Assembly (NCBI RefSeq): GCF_026540855.1
Contig: NZ_JALNUP010000020.1
Span: 1 to 64,000, forward strand
DNA: 64,000 bases
Reading direction: 5' to 3'
Source: Sphingomonas sp. GC_Shp_5
GTDB taxonomy: Bacteria; Pseudomonadota; Alphaproteobacteria; Sphingomonadales; Sphingomonadaceae
The notes beneath the pieces are model-generated. The model did no database searches, was not told where the DNA came from, and saw only the letters and a program-made list of their open reading frames with translations. Positions 7,955 through 16,339 of this stretch are shown here, piece after piece. How positions within the stretch are numbered: the first letter of the stretch is position 1; the number at the start of each line of letters is the position of its first letter. The position numbers were made by a program, and so were the translations under genes.

Positions 7955-8746
7955 TTAGGTCGGAACGCTGCTGTTGAAAAGCTTGCAGTCCGATCGACCG
8001 GTGCCAGACAATGCGCCGTCGTTTCGCACAACATAGTCGGTTCTCTGACGAACGTTGAAGGCCTGCAGTCGGCGGATGGTCCATCCCTTGAACAGGCCGA
8101 TCGGGGTTACTGGTTGGTAGGTGTATGCTACCTCGGCAACCATGACGGCGGTTCCGGTGGAAGCAGCGATCATGTTAGTGGATGACCCCATGCCGAGGAT
8201 GAGGGACTTGGTCTCCACGGCACCGTGGTCGGTGTTAGTGCTATCATCCAGATTGGTCACGGCCGTACCACTGCTGTTCAGAGGCACCCCGTAGGAGGAC
8301 GTGACGTTGAGCGCGCCTGCGCAGCGCTGCCATCGTATCCACTGGCGATATCCGTTCGGATTGTCAGTCGTGACCGTGGTCGCGCCACCAGTCACGTTGG
8401 TCCTCTGTTCCAGATCCGAAAGGATGATCCGACCACTCGTTGAAAATGATATTGGCTCGCCAATCTTCTTAGCGCCGACCATCAACTCGTTGATGTCGGC
8501 CTCATCGATAGAGGTGCGGACTCGGCCCGCGTTGTCGGCTACGGTCATGGCGATCTGAGAGAGCCGAAGACTGGCGGACATGAAGTGAGCGGTCTCGATG
8601 CCGCCAAGGCCGAGGATCAGGAGTAGCGGCAGAGCGAACGCAAATTCGACAAGCGCCAAGCCGGAGCGGTTAGCAGCACCGTCAGCGACCACAGCCATCA
8701 ATCTCGCTTTGCGACAAGCGATGAGCGTCTGGCAATTTAGCTGCAT
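7955..8746 (-). CDS. TadE/TadF-like pseudopilin, third gene of a tad trio
   Basis: The 263-residue protein has the TadE-type signature after a short cytosolic leader: SGLALVEFAFALPLLLILGL at about residues 28-47, with the acidic residue five positions into the segment. A long exported domain rich in Ser, Thr, Asn and Gly follows. TadE and TadF are minor pilins of the Flp/Tad type IVc pilus system, processed by a TadV-type peptidase. The gene overlaps the upstream tadE-like gene by 10 bases. No pilus ATPase, secretin or prepilin peptidase is nearby. Confidence 0.8.
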   Translation of the reverse strand: MQLNCQTLIACRKARLMAVVADGAANRSGLALVEFAFALPLLLILGLGGIETAHFMSASLRLSQIAMTVADNAGRVRTSIDEADINELMVGAKKIGEPISFSTSGRIILSDLEQRTNVTGGATTVTTDNPNGYRQWIRWQRCAGALNVTSSYGVPLNSSGTAVTNLDDSTNTDHGAVETKSLILGMGSSTNMIAASTGTAVMVAEVAYTYQPVTPIGLFKGWTIRRLQAFNVRQRTDYVVRNDGALSGTGRSDCKLFNSSVPT

Positions 8747-9321
8747 ACGATCGCTGGCTCTGATTGCGAGGCGTACGGCTGGTTCTTCATCATCGTTGTG
8801 CCGCTCACCGTTGTGGTTGCCGGGAAGCCTAAAAGGCGTTTAACCGGCAGTGGATCTGCATAGGTCAATGTCGCGGTGTAGTAGACGATGTCGTCAGATC
8901 CACCGGTCCCCGACGAGCCAGCGTCCGCGTCCCATGTGCCGTTGCCGTTCAGATCCTGGAAGCAATCACCCGTGTTGTACGTGCCCAGTGGAGCCGTGTC
9001 GGTCGTGATTGGCTCGGGCTTTCCGACGTGGGCGAAGTCGTAGTAGCTGGTCGGCACGACGGTCACCGACGCCCTTGGCATAATGCGGTTTACCTGCGCC
9101 TTGACCGAGGCCGTCACCATCGCGGTGGTAGTGGTGGTCCCCACGGTGACCTGTCGTGCAGCCTGCTCCAGCGCTCCTTGCAGCTGGATACCTATGTAAG
9201 CCCGAAGACCTAGGCTCAGAAGGCCCATCATGATGAGCATCAGGCATGGCGCAACAATCGCAAACTCGACGATTGTGACGCCGCGGTTCTCCCTCAGCAG
9301 CCGACTGGACCAGCCTCTCAC
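8737..9321 (-). CDS. TadE-like minor pilin
   Basis: I start this 194-residue protein at the GTG at 9319-9321, which overlaps the preceding TGA by four bases. A longer open frame upstream lies over the tadG-like gene and has no pilin-like composition. The N-terminus reads LLRENRGVTIVEFAIVAPC, the TadE signature with a G before the hydrophobic segment and a Glu near its start. Residues about 17-40 are the membrane helix and the rest is exported, including a DLNGNGTWDADAG stretch. It is probably translated together with its two neighbours. Confidence 0.85.
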   Translation of the reverse strand: MRGWSSRLLRENRGVTIVEFAIVAPCLMLIMMGLLSLGLRAYIGIQLQGALEQAARQVTVGTTTTTAMVTASVKAQVNRIMPRASVTVVPTSYYDFAHVGKPEPITTDTAPLGTYNTGDCFQDLNGNGTWDADAGSSGTGGSDDIVYYTATLTYADPLPVKRLLGFPATTTVSGTTMMKNQPYASQSEPAIVCS

Positions 9322-11006
9322 TGGGTCAACCTCAGAGCGCCGATATTCTTGCCGATCTCGACGAACTTGGAAAGCAAGGCGGCCGAGTCGGCCGAGGTCG
9401 AGGCTTGGCTTGCGCTGCTGGCACAATTGGTCAGGCTGGCGTCGAGCGTGGTTGCGAACCCAATAACCCAGACGGAATATCCCATGGTCTTGGCTTTGGA
9501 GCACAGCAAATTGAACCGCTGCTTGTGACGAGCAAGCTGGTCCGTCTCGTTTGACGACGAGCCGCCAGGAGTCACCCGCGCGTCGAGTTGTTCCACGCCG
9601 TACCCGGAGTATAGGGTCGAGTAGCCGGTATCGAACAGACCATCCGTCATGAAGATGATGTACTTCTTGACCGGCATGCTGTTGTACGTCGAGGGGTTGT
9701 TGGCGGAGAAGATGCCATTCGATGAGGCCCAACGTGCTCCCCACATCATGCCGAAGTCGTGGTACGTTCCGCCATCCGGGTTCAGGCCGTCCAGGTATGT
9801 CGATAGCGTAGTGCGGGACCATGCCTTCATCGGCGCGGCCGCCGTGGGACAGGCGTACTGCGGCTTCATGAGATCGGCGGAGTAAATGTTACTTCGGTAG
9901 GACGTGAACTCCACCTCCGGCCAGTACGGCCGCCATTTTTGATCATCCGTTGCAGGGATCAGATCGATGTTGAGATCATTAGCGCCATCCGGAATGCTGG
10001 TGGCGGTCGCCGACATCACAACCGTCACAGGCTCTTCAGTGCAACCGCCCCACGTCGTTTTATTTGCGACCTGATTAGTTGGGGTGAGGCCATATAGCTG
10101 CGAGCGCCCGGAGCTGTAATAAGTCGATGTTCCGATGAACGGCGCGACATCGACTGATGATCCAGCTACGAACTTGCTAGTGTCGTACGAGTACTGGTTA
10201 TAAATGAAATACGTGCAGACACGTGAATTGCTGTTATAGCTGCCGTAAACTCCATCGCATGCGGACGAGCTGGAGGTAGCGGTGGCCACGCGGCGAGATT
10301 GGTATTTAGCTGTTTGAGCAAGATAGCTGGCGTTCACCGCACTTATCGCGGATCCGACGTTTACCGTACTGGCGTATGGCACAATGCCGTAGCGAAGTCG
10401 CATTCCGGACGCTTCGAGGTTGGTCTGAACCGTCGCGAGCTGATCATAGAGCGCCAGCACTGCCTTGCGCAGAGCGACGATCTTGGTGCTGGTATCCGTA
10501 CTGGACGCCTTGTCAGCCATGGAGCCGGTGGTATCAAGTACCAGTACGACATCCGTGTTGACGAAGTCCTGCTTGGCATTGCACGTCACGTTCAGTGGGA
10601 TCGACGAAAAGCCGAAAAACTTCATGACGGTAGTCGGAGACGTCGTGGCCGCCGTGATTACAACCGTCTGCGTCGATCCCGATAGGCTCGATACGCTGGG
10701 CGTGAATGTCGACGTACCAAACGCGCGCTGCGGAAAGTTGAAGTTGAAGAACTTCAACGCTTCGGCCTTTACCGTGTCATCCACGGTGCTCGTGGTCATG
10801 GCGCGACGACCAGCAAGCGAGGCTGCATCGCATGCATGCTGCAGGCGAGTGCGGGTGGCGTGGGCCCGTCCGAGGTCGATAGCGGACCCAACGACCGCCA
10901 ACAGCACGATGACGAATACCGCCGTCAGCATGGTCACGTTTCCGCGAACGTCGCGAGCAAGGTTCCTGCTCAGCAGCTTCAAACGGCAAACTAGATCGCG
11001 GCACAT
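9318..11006 (-). CDS. TadG-like pilus assembly protein with von Willebrand A domain
   Basis: I take the ATG at 11004-11006 as start, giving 562 residues. RDVRGNVTMLTAVFVIVLL marks the N-terminal Tad-type anchor at about residues 18-45, followed by DLGRAHATRTRLQHACDAA. A von Willebrand factor A domain begins at DVVLVLDTTGSM, with the metal-site DxTxS pattern at about residue 152, and runs to the C-terminal end, which closes on a helix (FVEIGKNIGALRLTQ). Such proteins are membrane-anchored with the domain outside, and are implicated in Tad pilus anchoring or adhesion. It is the first gene of the minus-strand trio. Confidence 0.88.
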   Translation of the reverse strand: MCRDLVCRLKLLSRNLARDVRGNVTMLTAVFVIVLLAVVGSAIDLGRAHATRTRLQHACDAASLAGRRAMTTSTVDDTVKAEALKFFNFNFPQRAFGTSTFTPSVSSLSGSTQTVVITAATTSPTTVMKFFGFSSIPLNVTCNAKQDFVNTDVVLVLDTTGSMADKASSTDTSTKIVALRKAVLALYDQLATVQTNLEASGMRLRYGIVPYASTVNVGSAISAVNASYLAQTAKYQSRRVATATSSSSACDGVYGSYNSNSRVCTYFIYNQYSYDTSKFVAGSSVDVAPFIGTSTYYSSGRSQLYGLTPTNQVANKTTWGGCTEEPVTVVMSATATSIPDGANDLNIDLIPATDDQKWRPYWPEVEFTSYRSNIYSADLMKPQYACPTAAAPMKAWSRTTLSTYLDGLNPDGGTYHDFGMMWGARWASSNGIFSANNPSTYNSMPVKKYIIFMTDGLFDTGYSTLYSGYGVEQLDARVTPGGSSSNETDQLARHKQRFNLLCSKAKTMGYSVWVIGFATTLDASLTNCASSASQASTSADSAALLSKFVEIGKNIGALRLTQ

Positions 11007-11365
11007 CGAACGGCTCTCGCAACGCAACAACGCTGAGGCTTCAGAAACCTCATCGTGCGAGCGGTAGGGCGCGCCTCTTAACTTCCGATAAATGCGAAGC
11101 GTTTTTCCACACGTTGACGGCCTTTCGATCGAAACACTTGGCCGCAAAGCTGATGTCGAGCGCCTCTCTCGGACCCGGCTTGGCGACCGGTAGCGCCTGC
11201 GCTTCGAACAGTCTCCGGAACGTCCGCTTTCAAGATCTGAAGATCCGCGAGCTAAGTCCGGCTTTGGGCGCTTTCAGCCTGGCAGGTTTCGGGGTCCGCT
11301 TTTCGGCCCACGAATGTCGCGATCTGGTGGTTAGCTGACGTTCCGTTGTTGGGTTATAGGGCCGC
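11007..11365. other. Intergenic region between the tadG-like gene and its right neighbour
   Basis: About 360 bases. It must hold the promoter of the tad-like trio, transcribed leftward, and perhaps that of the small gene at 11366, transcribed rightward. The right third is a dispersed repeat copy. No RNA gene or further open frame is convincing. Confidence 0.5.
11257..11340. repeat. Dispersed intergenic repeat, copy A
   Basis: This copy aligns over about 80 bases with the copy at 12161-12252. Both contain the identical 19-mer CACGAATGTCGCGATCTGG (11309-11327 and 12213-12231) and the flanking CTTTGGGCGCTTTC. The alignment was made by eye. The repeat lies next to small cargo genes. Confidence 0.65.
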
Positions 11366-11752
11366 ATGGCTGACCGCACGATGCTCCAATTCGACTATAA
11401 GGACGTTCACGGGCGAACGGTGAGCGGGGTCGTGGGACGCAGAGATGGGCATGCCGGTTGGGGTTCCATTGCCTTTGTGATCGATAATCGTGCCGTCGTG
11501 CTTCGGGTTGATCCCAACACCGATGAAGTCGTCGTCACCTTGGAAGATGCCTCCGATCTTGCAAGCGACTGGATTGAAGTCGCGGAGATTGCCAACGCCA
11601 TTGGTTCTGCCCTCGGATGGTGCTGGATAGGCCGGAACTACCGTGGCTACCTCGACATGTTCACGTTGTCATTTTCCGGCATCGATCCGCAAATCTGCTT
11701 TCTTGGCGAGGCCTCCACGCTCACGATCAAGCACATCATCGGGAGCCGCTGA
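11366..11752 (+). CDS. Small unknown protein, cargo block
   Basis: The 128-residue protein looks like a compact alpha/beta fold: alternating beta strands in the first 70 residues (LQFDYKDVHGRTVSG, AFVIDNRAVVLRVD), a helix near EVAEIANAIGSALGW, then a strand-rich end. The segment GWCWIGRNYRGYLDMF recalls a small uncharacterised family (possibly DUF6334), but I am not sure of the name. There is no signal peptide or membrane segment. Single, small, orphan and cytosolic, it could be an immunity-type protein; nothing proves this. Confidence 0.6.
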   Translation: MADRTMLQFDYKDVHGRTVSGVVGRRDGHAGWGSIAFVIDNRAVVLRVDPNTDEVVVTLEDASDLASDWIEVAEIANAIGSALGWCWIGRNYRGYLDMFTLSFSGIDPQICFLGEASTLTIKHIIGSR

Positions 11753-11829
11753 AGGCGGCTTTTGGAGCGGAAAGACCGATAGCAGTCGTTCCCATAGACA
11801 CCTGCGAGGCGTCTCGCTAAACCGTTCCA

Positions 11830-12117
11830 ATGCTCAAAAGCATGACGCCGCTTCATATCGCGAAAGTCGCCGCCAGTCTTTGTGCCTGCGGGGTAGTGTT
11901 GCTTTCATTTGGCGCGATGCAAGTTGCTGGTTCAATGGGAGCGCATCCACTTGGCCAGCCTAGCTGGATTTTCGCGATTGTCGTAATCCCGATCTTTGCG
12001 ATCAGCATGACCATCTGGGCAAGTTTACATGAAAGCCGCCTGCGGGTGCTCGCTATCGCGGCTTATTTTAGCGTCATAGCAAGCCCGATCCTTTGGATTG
12101 CAGTCACCCGCTCGTGA
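11830..12117 (+). CDS. Small membrane protein, unknown
   Basis: The product has 95 residues with three likely membrane helices at about 10-31, 45-63 and 72-92, little soluble sequence, and a start MLKSMTPLHIAKVAASL. It follows the 11366 gene by 77 bases in the same direction. No family is recognised. The consistent hydrophobic pattern in this frame supports a real gene, though the ribosome site is poor. Confidence 0.5.
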   Translation: MLKSMTPLHIAKVAASLCACGVVLLSFGAMQVAGSMGAHPLGQPSWIFAIVVIPIFAISMTIWASLHESRLRVLAIAAYFSVIASPILWIAVTRS

Positions 12118-12160
12118 TGCAGAGTGGCTGCTTTTGGAATGGATCGTTACCACTCTGAAC

Positions 12161-12252
12161 GACCGACTTTGGGCGCTTTCGGCCTGTCAGGTTCGGGATC
12201 CGCTTTTCGGTCCACGAATGTCGCGATCTGGTGGTGAACGGTCCGGCTGCTT
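12161..12252. repeat. Dispersed intergenic repeat, copy B
   Basis: This is the partner of the copy at 11257-11340, with most positions identical over 80 bases. The differences include one deleted base and a few substitutions. It ends in GTGGTGAACGGTCCGGCTGC, which links it to the copy at 6817-6887. Confidence 0.65.
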
Positions 12253-12279
12253 TCGGGACAACGGAAGGCAAAGCGGACG

Positions 12280-12756
12280 CTACCCGACTAGCATTTCTAC
12301 CCGCTCGTCCTCTGTACAGAGCGCGATGGTCGCCAGCGTATGTTGACCTTTGGCATGGGCAACGACGGCCAGAGCGCCCCTGACGACAAGATCGTCCTGT
12401 GCTTCTCCAAGGTGTCGTAATGCTATCGGGAGTATAGCAGCCCACGCGTTTTCGTAATCCTGCTCGAGTTCGGGCGGGACCGGTGGGTTTCCCTGGGCCA
12501 AACGACCGTTCTCAATTGACGCCACCAACGAGTAAGCGTTCCAATCTGGCTCCGCTTGCTCCTGCATCATCAAGACAATCTCGCCGACGGCCGCATACGA
12601 GGCCGAATTGACGGTCCCTTGGTGGTAGAGTTTATCCCATAGTTCCTGCGCGGCATCCTCGGCCTGTCCGGCACGCCAAGCCTCTATCGCGGGCCGGGGG
12701 TCGTAAGGTTCACCAAATGCGCTTAGCCACGGATCCTTGGGCACATCTCGCTCCAT
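12280..12756 (-). CDS. Soluble acidic protein, unknown
   Basis: The 158-residue protein is acidic and helical, starting MERDVPKDPWLSAFGEPYDP. It appears to be built of paired helices (AIEAWRAGQAEDAAQELWDK, ALRHLGEAQDDLVVRGALAVV), as in TPR- or HEAT-like folds. The spacing of Ala and Leu suggests a small helical repeat protein rather than an enzyme. It sits between two copies of a dispersed repeat. The function is not recognised. Confidence 0.65.
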   Translation of the reverse strand: MERDVPKDPWLSAFGEPYDPRPAIEAWRAGQAEDAAQELWDKLYHQGTVNSASYAAVGEIVLMMQEQAEPDWNAYSLVASIENGRLAQGNPPVPPELEQDYENAWAAILPIALRHLGEAQDDLVVRGALAVVAHAKGQHTLATIALCTEDERVEMLVG

Positions 12757-13090
12757 CTACGAACGTCCGGTTCTAGCGCCGGAGCGTAAGCTTCGGAACA
12801 GATGAGATTGGGCGCAAGCCGACCGATCGCTTTCGGCGCCCGCTTTCCCGGTCGCGAATGTCTCGACCTGGTGGCAAGCGGAAAGGCGGCTTTTCGAAGC
12901 GGGATAAGTGCTAGCTGGCGTTCCGAAGGTAGCGCCGTTGTGGCCGTAATCGGCGCATTCCACAGCAACGTGCATCGGCATTATGCATAGTGGAAGCGGC
13001 CCGATTGCTGCGGTTGCCAGCATGACGCAGAACCTATGATCTTTGCATCAACCCCATCCAGGCATCCGGGTACTCCGAGCGAGCCAGTCT
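12757..13090. other. Intergenic stretch holding a degenerate repeat copy
   Basis: About 330 bases without a convincing gene. The middle holds a shortened copy of the dispersed repeat. Minus-strand open frames here read through that repeat and look like chance frames. Confidence 0.45.
12820..12900. repeat. Dispersed intergenic repeat, degenerate copy C
   Basis: Recognisable as GCTTTCGGCGCCCGCTTTCC followed by CGCGAATGTCTCGACCTGG, which matches copies A and B with several substitutions and a central deletion. Confidence 0.5.
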
Positions 13091-13246
13091 TTAGCGAGGT
13101 GCTTCGCTCTTTTTACGTCCGAGAGCCATAACGGCAAGCAAACCCGTCGCTGCACCAACAGCCGCAGGCGAGACGGCAACGCCCATCGCCGTCAATATAC
13201 CAAGCGTTGCCAAACCTACGACACCGACCGCAGCAAAGCGCACCAT
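13091..13246 (-). CDS. 51-residue membrane protein
   Basis: On the minus strand an ATG at 13244-13246 opens a 51-codon frame that ends at TAA 13091-13093. The product has two hydrophobic segments (about 4-20 and 23-42) joined by a short turn and a basic tail, ALGRKKSEAPR. TGAGGAAC lies a few bases before the ATG as a ribosome site. The strongly hydrophobic, low-complexity pattern with a basic end is typical of a small membrane protein. No family can be assigned. Confidence 0.5.
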   Translation of the reverse strand: MVRFAAVGVVGLATLGILTAMGVAVSPAAVGAATGLLAVMALGRKKSEAPR

Positions 13247-13480
13247 TCTAACGTTCCTCAGTTTCCGCCTTACCGCTTTCTAGGCGGTATCGCGGTCGCT
13301 GGTCGAGGCCTGTTAGCGATGTGGTCAAAAACATCAGCGCAGATCTAATCTTTTGAATTTACATCATCTATGGCTCATAGCTTGAACCGACAGGCGTGAA
13401 TGATTGGCTTTGGTGAGTTTCCGTCTAGCGGCCTTCGGCGGCCAAATGCATGGAAGCTGCCGCACAATGAGGAACGCCGG

Positions 13481-14134
13481 GTGATCACTCTAGCTTTTCT
13501 ACTGGCGCAAGCCACTGATACCGTCTCGCTAGCGCAAATCCGAGCGATGCCGCCCGTCGTGGCCGGCGACGTCATTCTGCGCGATCAGCAGCATGGTCCG
13601 ATCGAGGCGTTCGAGTCGCCAACTGGCGGAATGAACGCTCCAGGCATGATAGACGGGCAGCTGGTAGAGCGGCCTACTGCAACCGGTCCGGGGTGTGTCC
13701 GAACGCGTTGGACCGTGAAGTTCCAGGCGGCACCAGGCGCAGACATCAGCGCCGCTACGGTAATTGGCACTTACCCCACGCGTGAGATTTCTTGGATCCT
13801 GGGAAATGTCTGCCCGTCAGGAGAGTACGTGCATCTGAACCCTGGCATCAGTGTAGATCAAGGGTGGGAGGCACTCACAGGTTTCAGACAAGTAAGCGCT
13901 GTAGCAAGTCGGACGAAGTATAAATGTGCTGACACGACATCGTCCGGCCTGTGCAAAGGCAACAAAGCCATCAGTGCAGCTCTACGCACGTTGGCGCCTT
14001 GGGCAATCACCCAAGATGCCGACGAAGTTAGAATTTGGTTGGGTGTGCCGGGCGACGTTGTCACCGAAGTGCGCTTTGATTTGAAGCATTTATCGCAGGT
14101 GGTCGTCACGCGCAAAGTACCAGCGCCCTTCTGA
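13481..14134 (+). CDS. Probably exported protein, unknown
   Basis: I favour the GTG at 13481, which has GAGGA about seven bases upstream and gives 217 residues starting with a short hydrophobic stretch (ITLAFLLAQA) that could be a signal peptide. A longer frame from 13400 adds 27 residues that look unlike a leader. The mature part has four cysteines (GPGC, GNVC, KYKC, GLCKG), consistent with disulfides outside the cytosol, and a beta-rich end (VTEVRFDLKHLSQVVV). No family is recognised. Confidence 0.55.
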   Translation: MITLAFLLAQATDTVSLAQIRAMPPVVAGDVILRDQQHGPIEAFESPTGGMNAPGMIDGQLVERPTATGPGCVRTRWTVKFQAAPGADISAATVIGTYPTREISWILGNVCPSGEYVHLNPGISVDQGWEALTGFRQVSAVASRTKYKCADTTSSGLCKGNKAISAALRTLAPWAITQDADEVRIWLGVPGDVVTEVRFDLKHLSQVVVTRKVPAPF

Positions 14135-14171
14135 TATTGCGTCTGCTTTCAGGACGCAACCTGCGGCCGCT

Positions 14172-14205
14172 CAATGGCTGAATGTGGGCGTTAGCGGACA
14201 TCGCT
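14172..14205. repeat. Partial dispersed repeat, AATGTGGGC/GCGGACAT type
   Basis: A short remnant with GCTGAATGT and GTTAGCGGACATCGC, matching the ends of the copy at 6817-6887. It is too short to align in full. Confidence 0.35.
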
Positions 14206-14298
14206 CTGGCTGCGGGTACTGACTGAGCCAGCTGCGGGTATCATCTGCTCAAAAACGGCTGAAATGCGTGGGTGCGGCGGAGGAGTTCGCAGCCGCGA

Positions 14299-14697
14299 TC
14301 ACGTCTGTATCTTGCATCCCAGGGACCGGAAAATCTCTGGGACATCCTTCCGAACGCGGTGCTCAAAGAGCATCACACGCTGCAGCTGAGCGCAGATTGC
14401 ATCCGCTTTTCTATGCTCCCACCATGCGCTTCCTACAGTTATCAATACAGAGATAAACGCCGCCACAACGATCAGGCCTGCAACTTCCTCGTCACGGTCA
14501 CTCATTTGCCCAACGACAAAGGAGCGCACGAAAACCACGAGTAACATCGCGGTTAGCACGCCTGTGATCAACAGAGCTATCGGGTCGGCAATCGCCACAA
14601 CCGGCTGAAGCGTGAACCCGAGGACTGCGGCACTTGGGATGCCGAAGAGAGCTAACCTCTCGAATTCCGTTGGCTGAACGCCTCTCGCTCCAATCAA
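14299..14697 (-). CDS. Membrane protein divergent from the integrase
   Basis: The 132-residue protein has three likely membrane helices (about residues 18-35, 40-58 and 72-90) and a charged C-terminal tail with three Cys. The start is a TTG at 14695-14697 preceded by a very good GGGAGGG site eight bases away, which decides the start. It is transcribed away from the integrase gene, whose start lies only about 30 bases off. No family is recognised. Confidence 0.6.
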   Translation of the reverse strand: MIGARGVQPTEFERLALFGIPSAAVLGFTLQPVVAIADPIALLITGVLTAMLLVVFVRSFVVGQMSDRDEEVAGLIVVAAFISVLITVGSAWWEHRKADAICAQLQRVMLFEHRVRKDVPEIFRSLGCKIQT

Positions 14698-14727
14698 TTG
14701 TCGACCCTCCCTTTGCAGGTATTATAT

Positions 14728-15948
14728 ATGCTGACCAACGCCGCGGTTAAAGCCGCGCGGCCGCGCGCGGCCGCCTATAAGCTTGCCGATTTCGGCGGCC
14801 TCCACCTCTATGTCGCGCCAAACGGCCGCAAGTCGTTCCGCATGCGCTTCCGGTGGCAGAGTAAGGAGCAGCTGCTCACCTTCGGCACCGTTCCCGAAGT
14901 GTCGTTGGACGCCGCCCGGGCGCGGTGCGACGAGGCGCGCGAGCGGCTCGATCGCGGCGAGGATCCGCGCGAGGCGCCAGTTTGCGAAATTGCGCAAGCT
15001 CGATTTGACGCGATTGCCGGGCGCTGGCACTCCCACATGCGCCGGCGCTGGACCGCGGTGCACGCCGGCGACGTCCTCGCCAGCCTCGAGCGCGATATCT
15101 TCCCGGCGATCGGCGCCATGCCGATCAAGGCGATCACCGTGCCGGTGGTGCTGAGCGCGCTGCGCGTTATCGAGGAGCGCGGCAGCCTCGAGACGGCGCG
15201 CCGCGTCCGCCAGCGGATCTCGGCCGTGTTCGGCTTCGCGATGGCCGAGGACCTGGTCGACCAGGATCCTGCCGCGATCGTCGGCCGAGCGCTGATGCCG
15301 CCGGCGCCGGCGCGCCACCATCCAGCGCTGCTCGAGATCGAAGGCGCGCGCGAGCTGCTCGCCGCGGCCGAGCTGGTCGACGCCGCGCCGGCGGTGAACC
15401 TCGCCTCGCGCTTTCTGGCGCTGACCGCGGTGCGCCTGGCGGCCGTCCGCGGCGCGCGGTGGGAGGAGATTGAAGATCTCGACGGCGAGGCGCCGCTGTG
15501 GCGGATCCCGGCCGCCCGCATGAAGCTCGCCGCCGCGAAGAAGCTCGAGGCCCGCAACGATCACCTGGTGCCGCTGTCGCGCCAGGCGGTGGAGCTGCTG
15601 CGCGTCGCGCGAAATATGCATCGAACGGATGCAAATTTGCACAGGCTGATCTTCCCCGGTCGCGCCGGCGGCCAGATTGGCGAGGCGGCGATCGGCGCCC
15701 TCTACGATCGCGCGGGCTTCGCCGGCCGGCACGTGCCGCACGGCTGGCGCGCGACGTTTGCGACGATCCTCAACGAGCGCTGCCCGGGCGATCACACCGC
15801 CATCGATCGCGCTCTCGCCCACGCGCCGAAGGACAAGGTGGCTGCAGCCTATGACCGCAGCGAGCAGCTCGCCCGCCGCGCCCAGCTGTTCCAGGCCTGG
15901 GCGGACGAGCTGGTCCCGGCGCCGGCGGCGCCGGCGGCCGCAGCCTGA
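14728..15948 (+). CDS. Tyrosine recombinase (integrase)
   Basis: I start at the ATG at 14728; a TTG at 14698 would add ten residues. The 406-residue protein has an N-terminal arm-binding domain of the DUF4102 type (YKLADFGGLHLYVAPNGRKS, EVSLDAARARCDEARE), a core-binding domain at about residues 95-190 and a catalytic domain. The active-site residues are visible: Arg in TAVRLAAVRGARWEE, the box HGWRATFAT, His in LAHAPKDK, and Tyr in AAYDRSEQL. It would recombine attP with the tRNA-Val(GAC) site whose remnant lies at 17509-17555. It defines the element's right side. Confidence 0.95.
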   Translation: MLTNAAVKAARPRAAAYKLADFGGLHLYVAPNGRKSFRMRFRWQSKEQLLTFGTVPEVSLDAARARCDEARERLDRGEDPREAPVCEIAQARFDAIAGRWHSHMRRRWTAVHAGDVLASLERDIFPAIGAMPIKAITVPVVLSALRVIEERGSLETARRVRQRISAVFGFAMAEDLVDQDPAAIVGRALMPPAPARHHPALLEIEGARELLAAAELVDAAPAVNLASRFLALTAVRLAAVRGARWEEIEDLDGEAPLWRIPAARMKLAAAKKLEARNDHLVPLSRQAVELLRVARNMHRTDANLHRLIFPGRAGGQIGEAAIGALYDRAGFAGRHVPHGWRATFATILNERCPGDHTAIDRALAHAPKDKVAAAYDRSEQLARRAQLFQAWADELVPAPAAPAAAA

Positions 15949-16141
15949 CTGGGCGGGGGGTCGAAACTCGGCGGCCGACCCGGCCGGACACCGCGTAGTG
16001 GGTCCGTGTGCGCCGCGAGGTGTTTGGCAGTAAAAAGATCAAGCGCCTGTCGAGCCGAGCAATAGCAGCGGTAAGGCGTCGTGTTCTGGTGTAGGGATAC
16101 GCCGTTGTCCGGTCTGCTCCGGAGAACCGGAGTGTGGCACC

Positions 16142-16339
16142 ATGCCTGAGAACAAGCACAACGACAGCCGCCCTGAGCCCCGGCTAAAGGACTCAGCTCA
16201 CCTCACGATGAGCGAAATGCTGTCAAATCTGCACCACTCTATCGAGGATGTCGGGAGCGCCATCGTCACCTCGCCTAGAGAAAAGCGGGCTCAATCAAGC
16301 ACGAGCCAAGGCCAGGCGCCGTCACACCCCGAACCTTGA
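16142..16339 (+). CDS. Possible small protein near the integrase
   Basis: A 65-codon frame with GGAG about nine bases before the ATG. The product is polar, with a helical middle (LTMSEMLSNLHHSIEDV), and no recognised motif. Excisionase-type proteins often sit here, but no winged-helix or MerR-type pattern can be seen. Weak support; it may be a chance frame. Confidence 0.35.
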   Translation: MPENKHNDSRPEPRLKDSAHLTMSEMLSNLHHSIEDVGSAIVTSPREKRAQSSTSQGQAPSHPEP

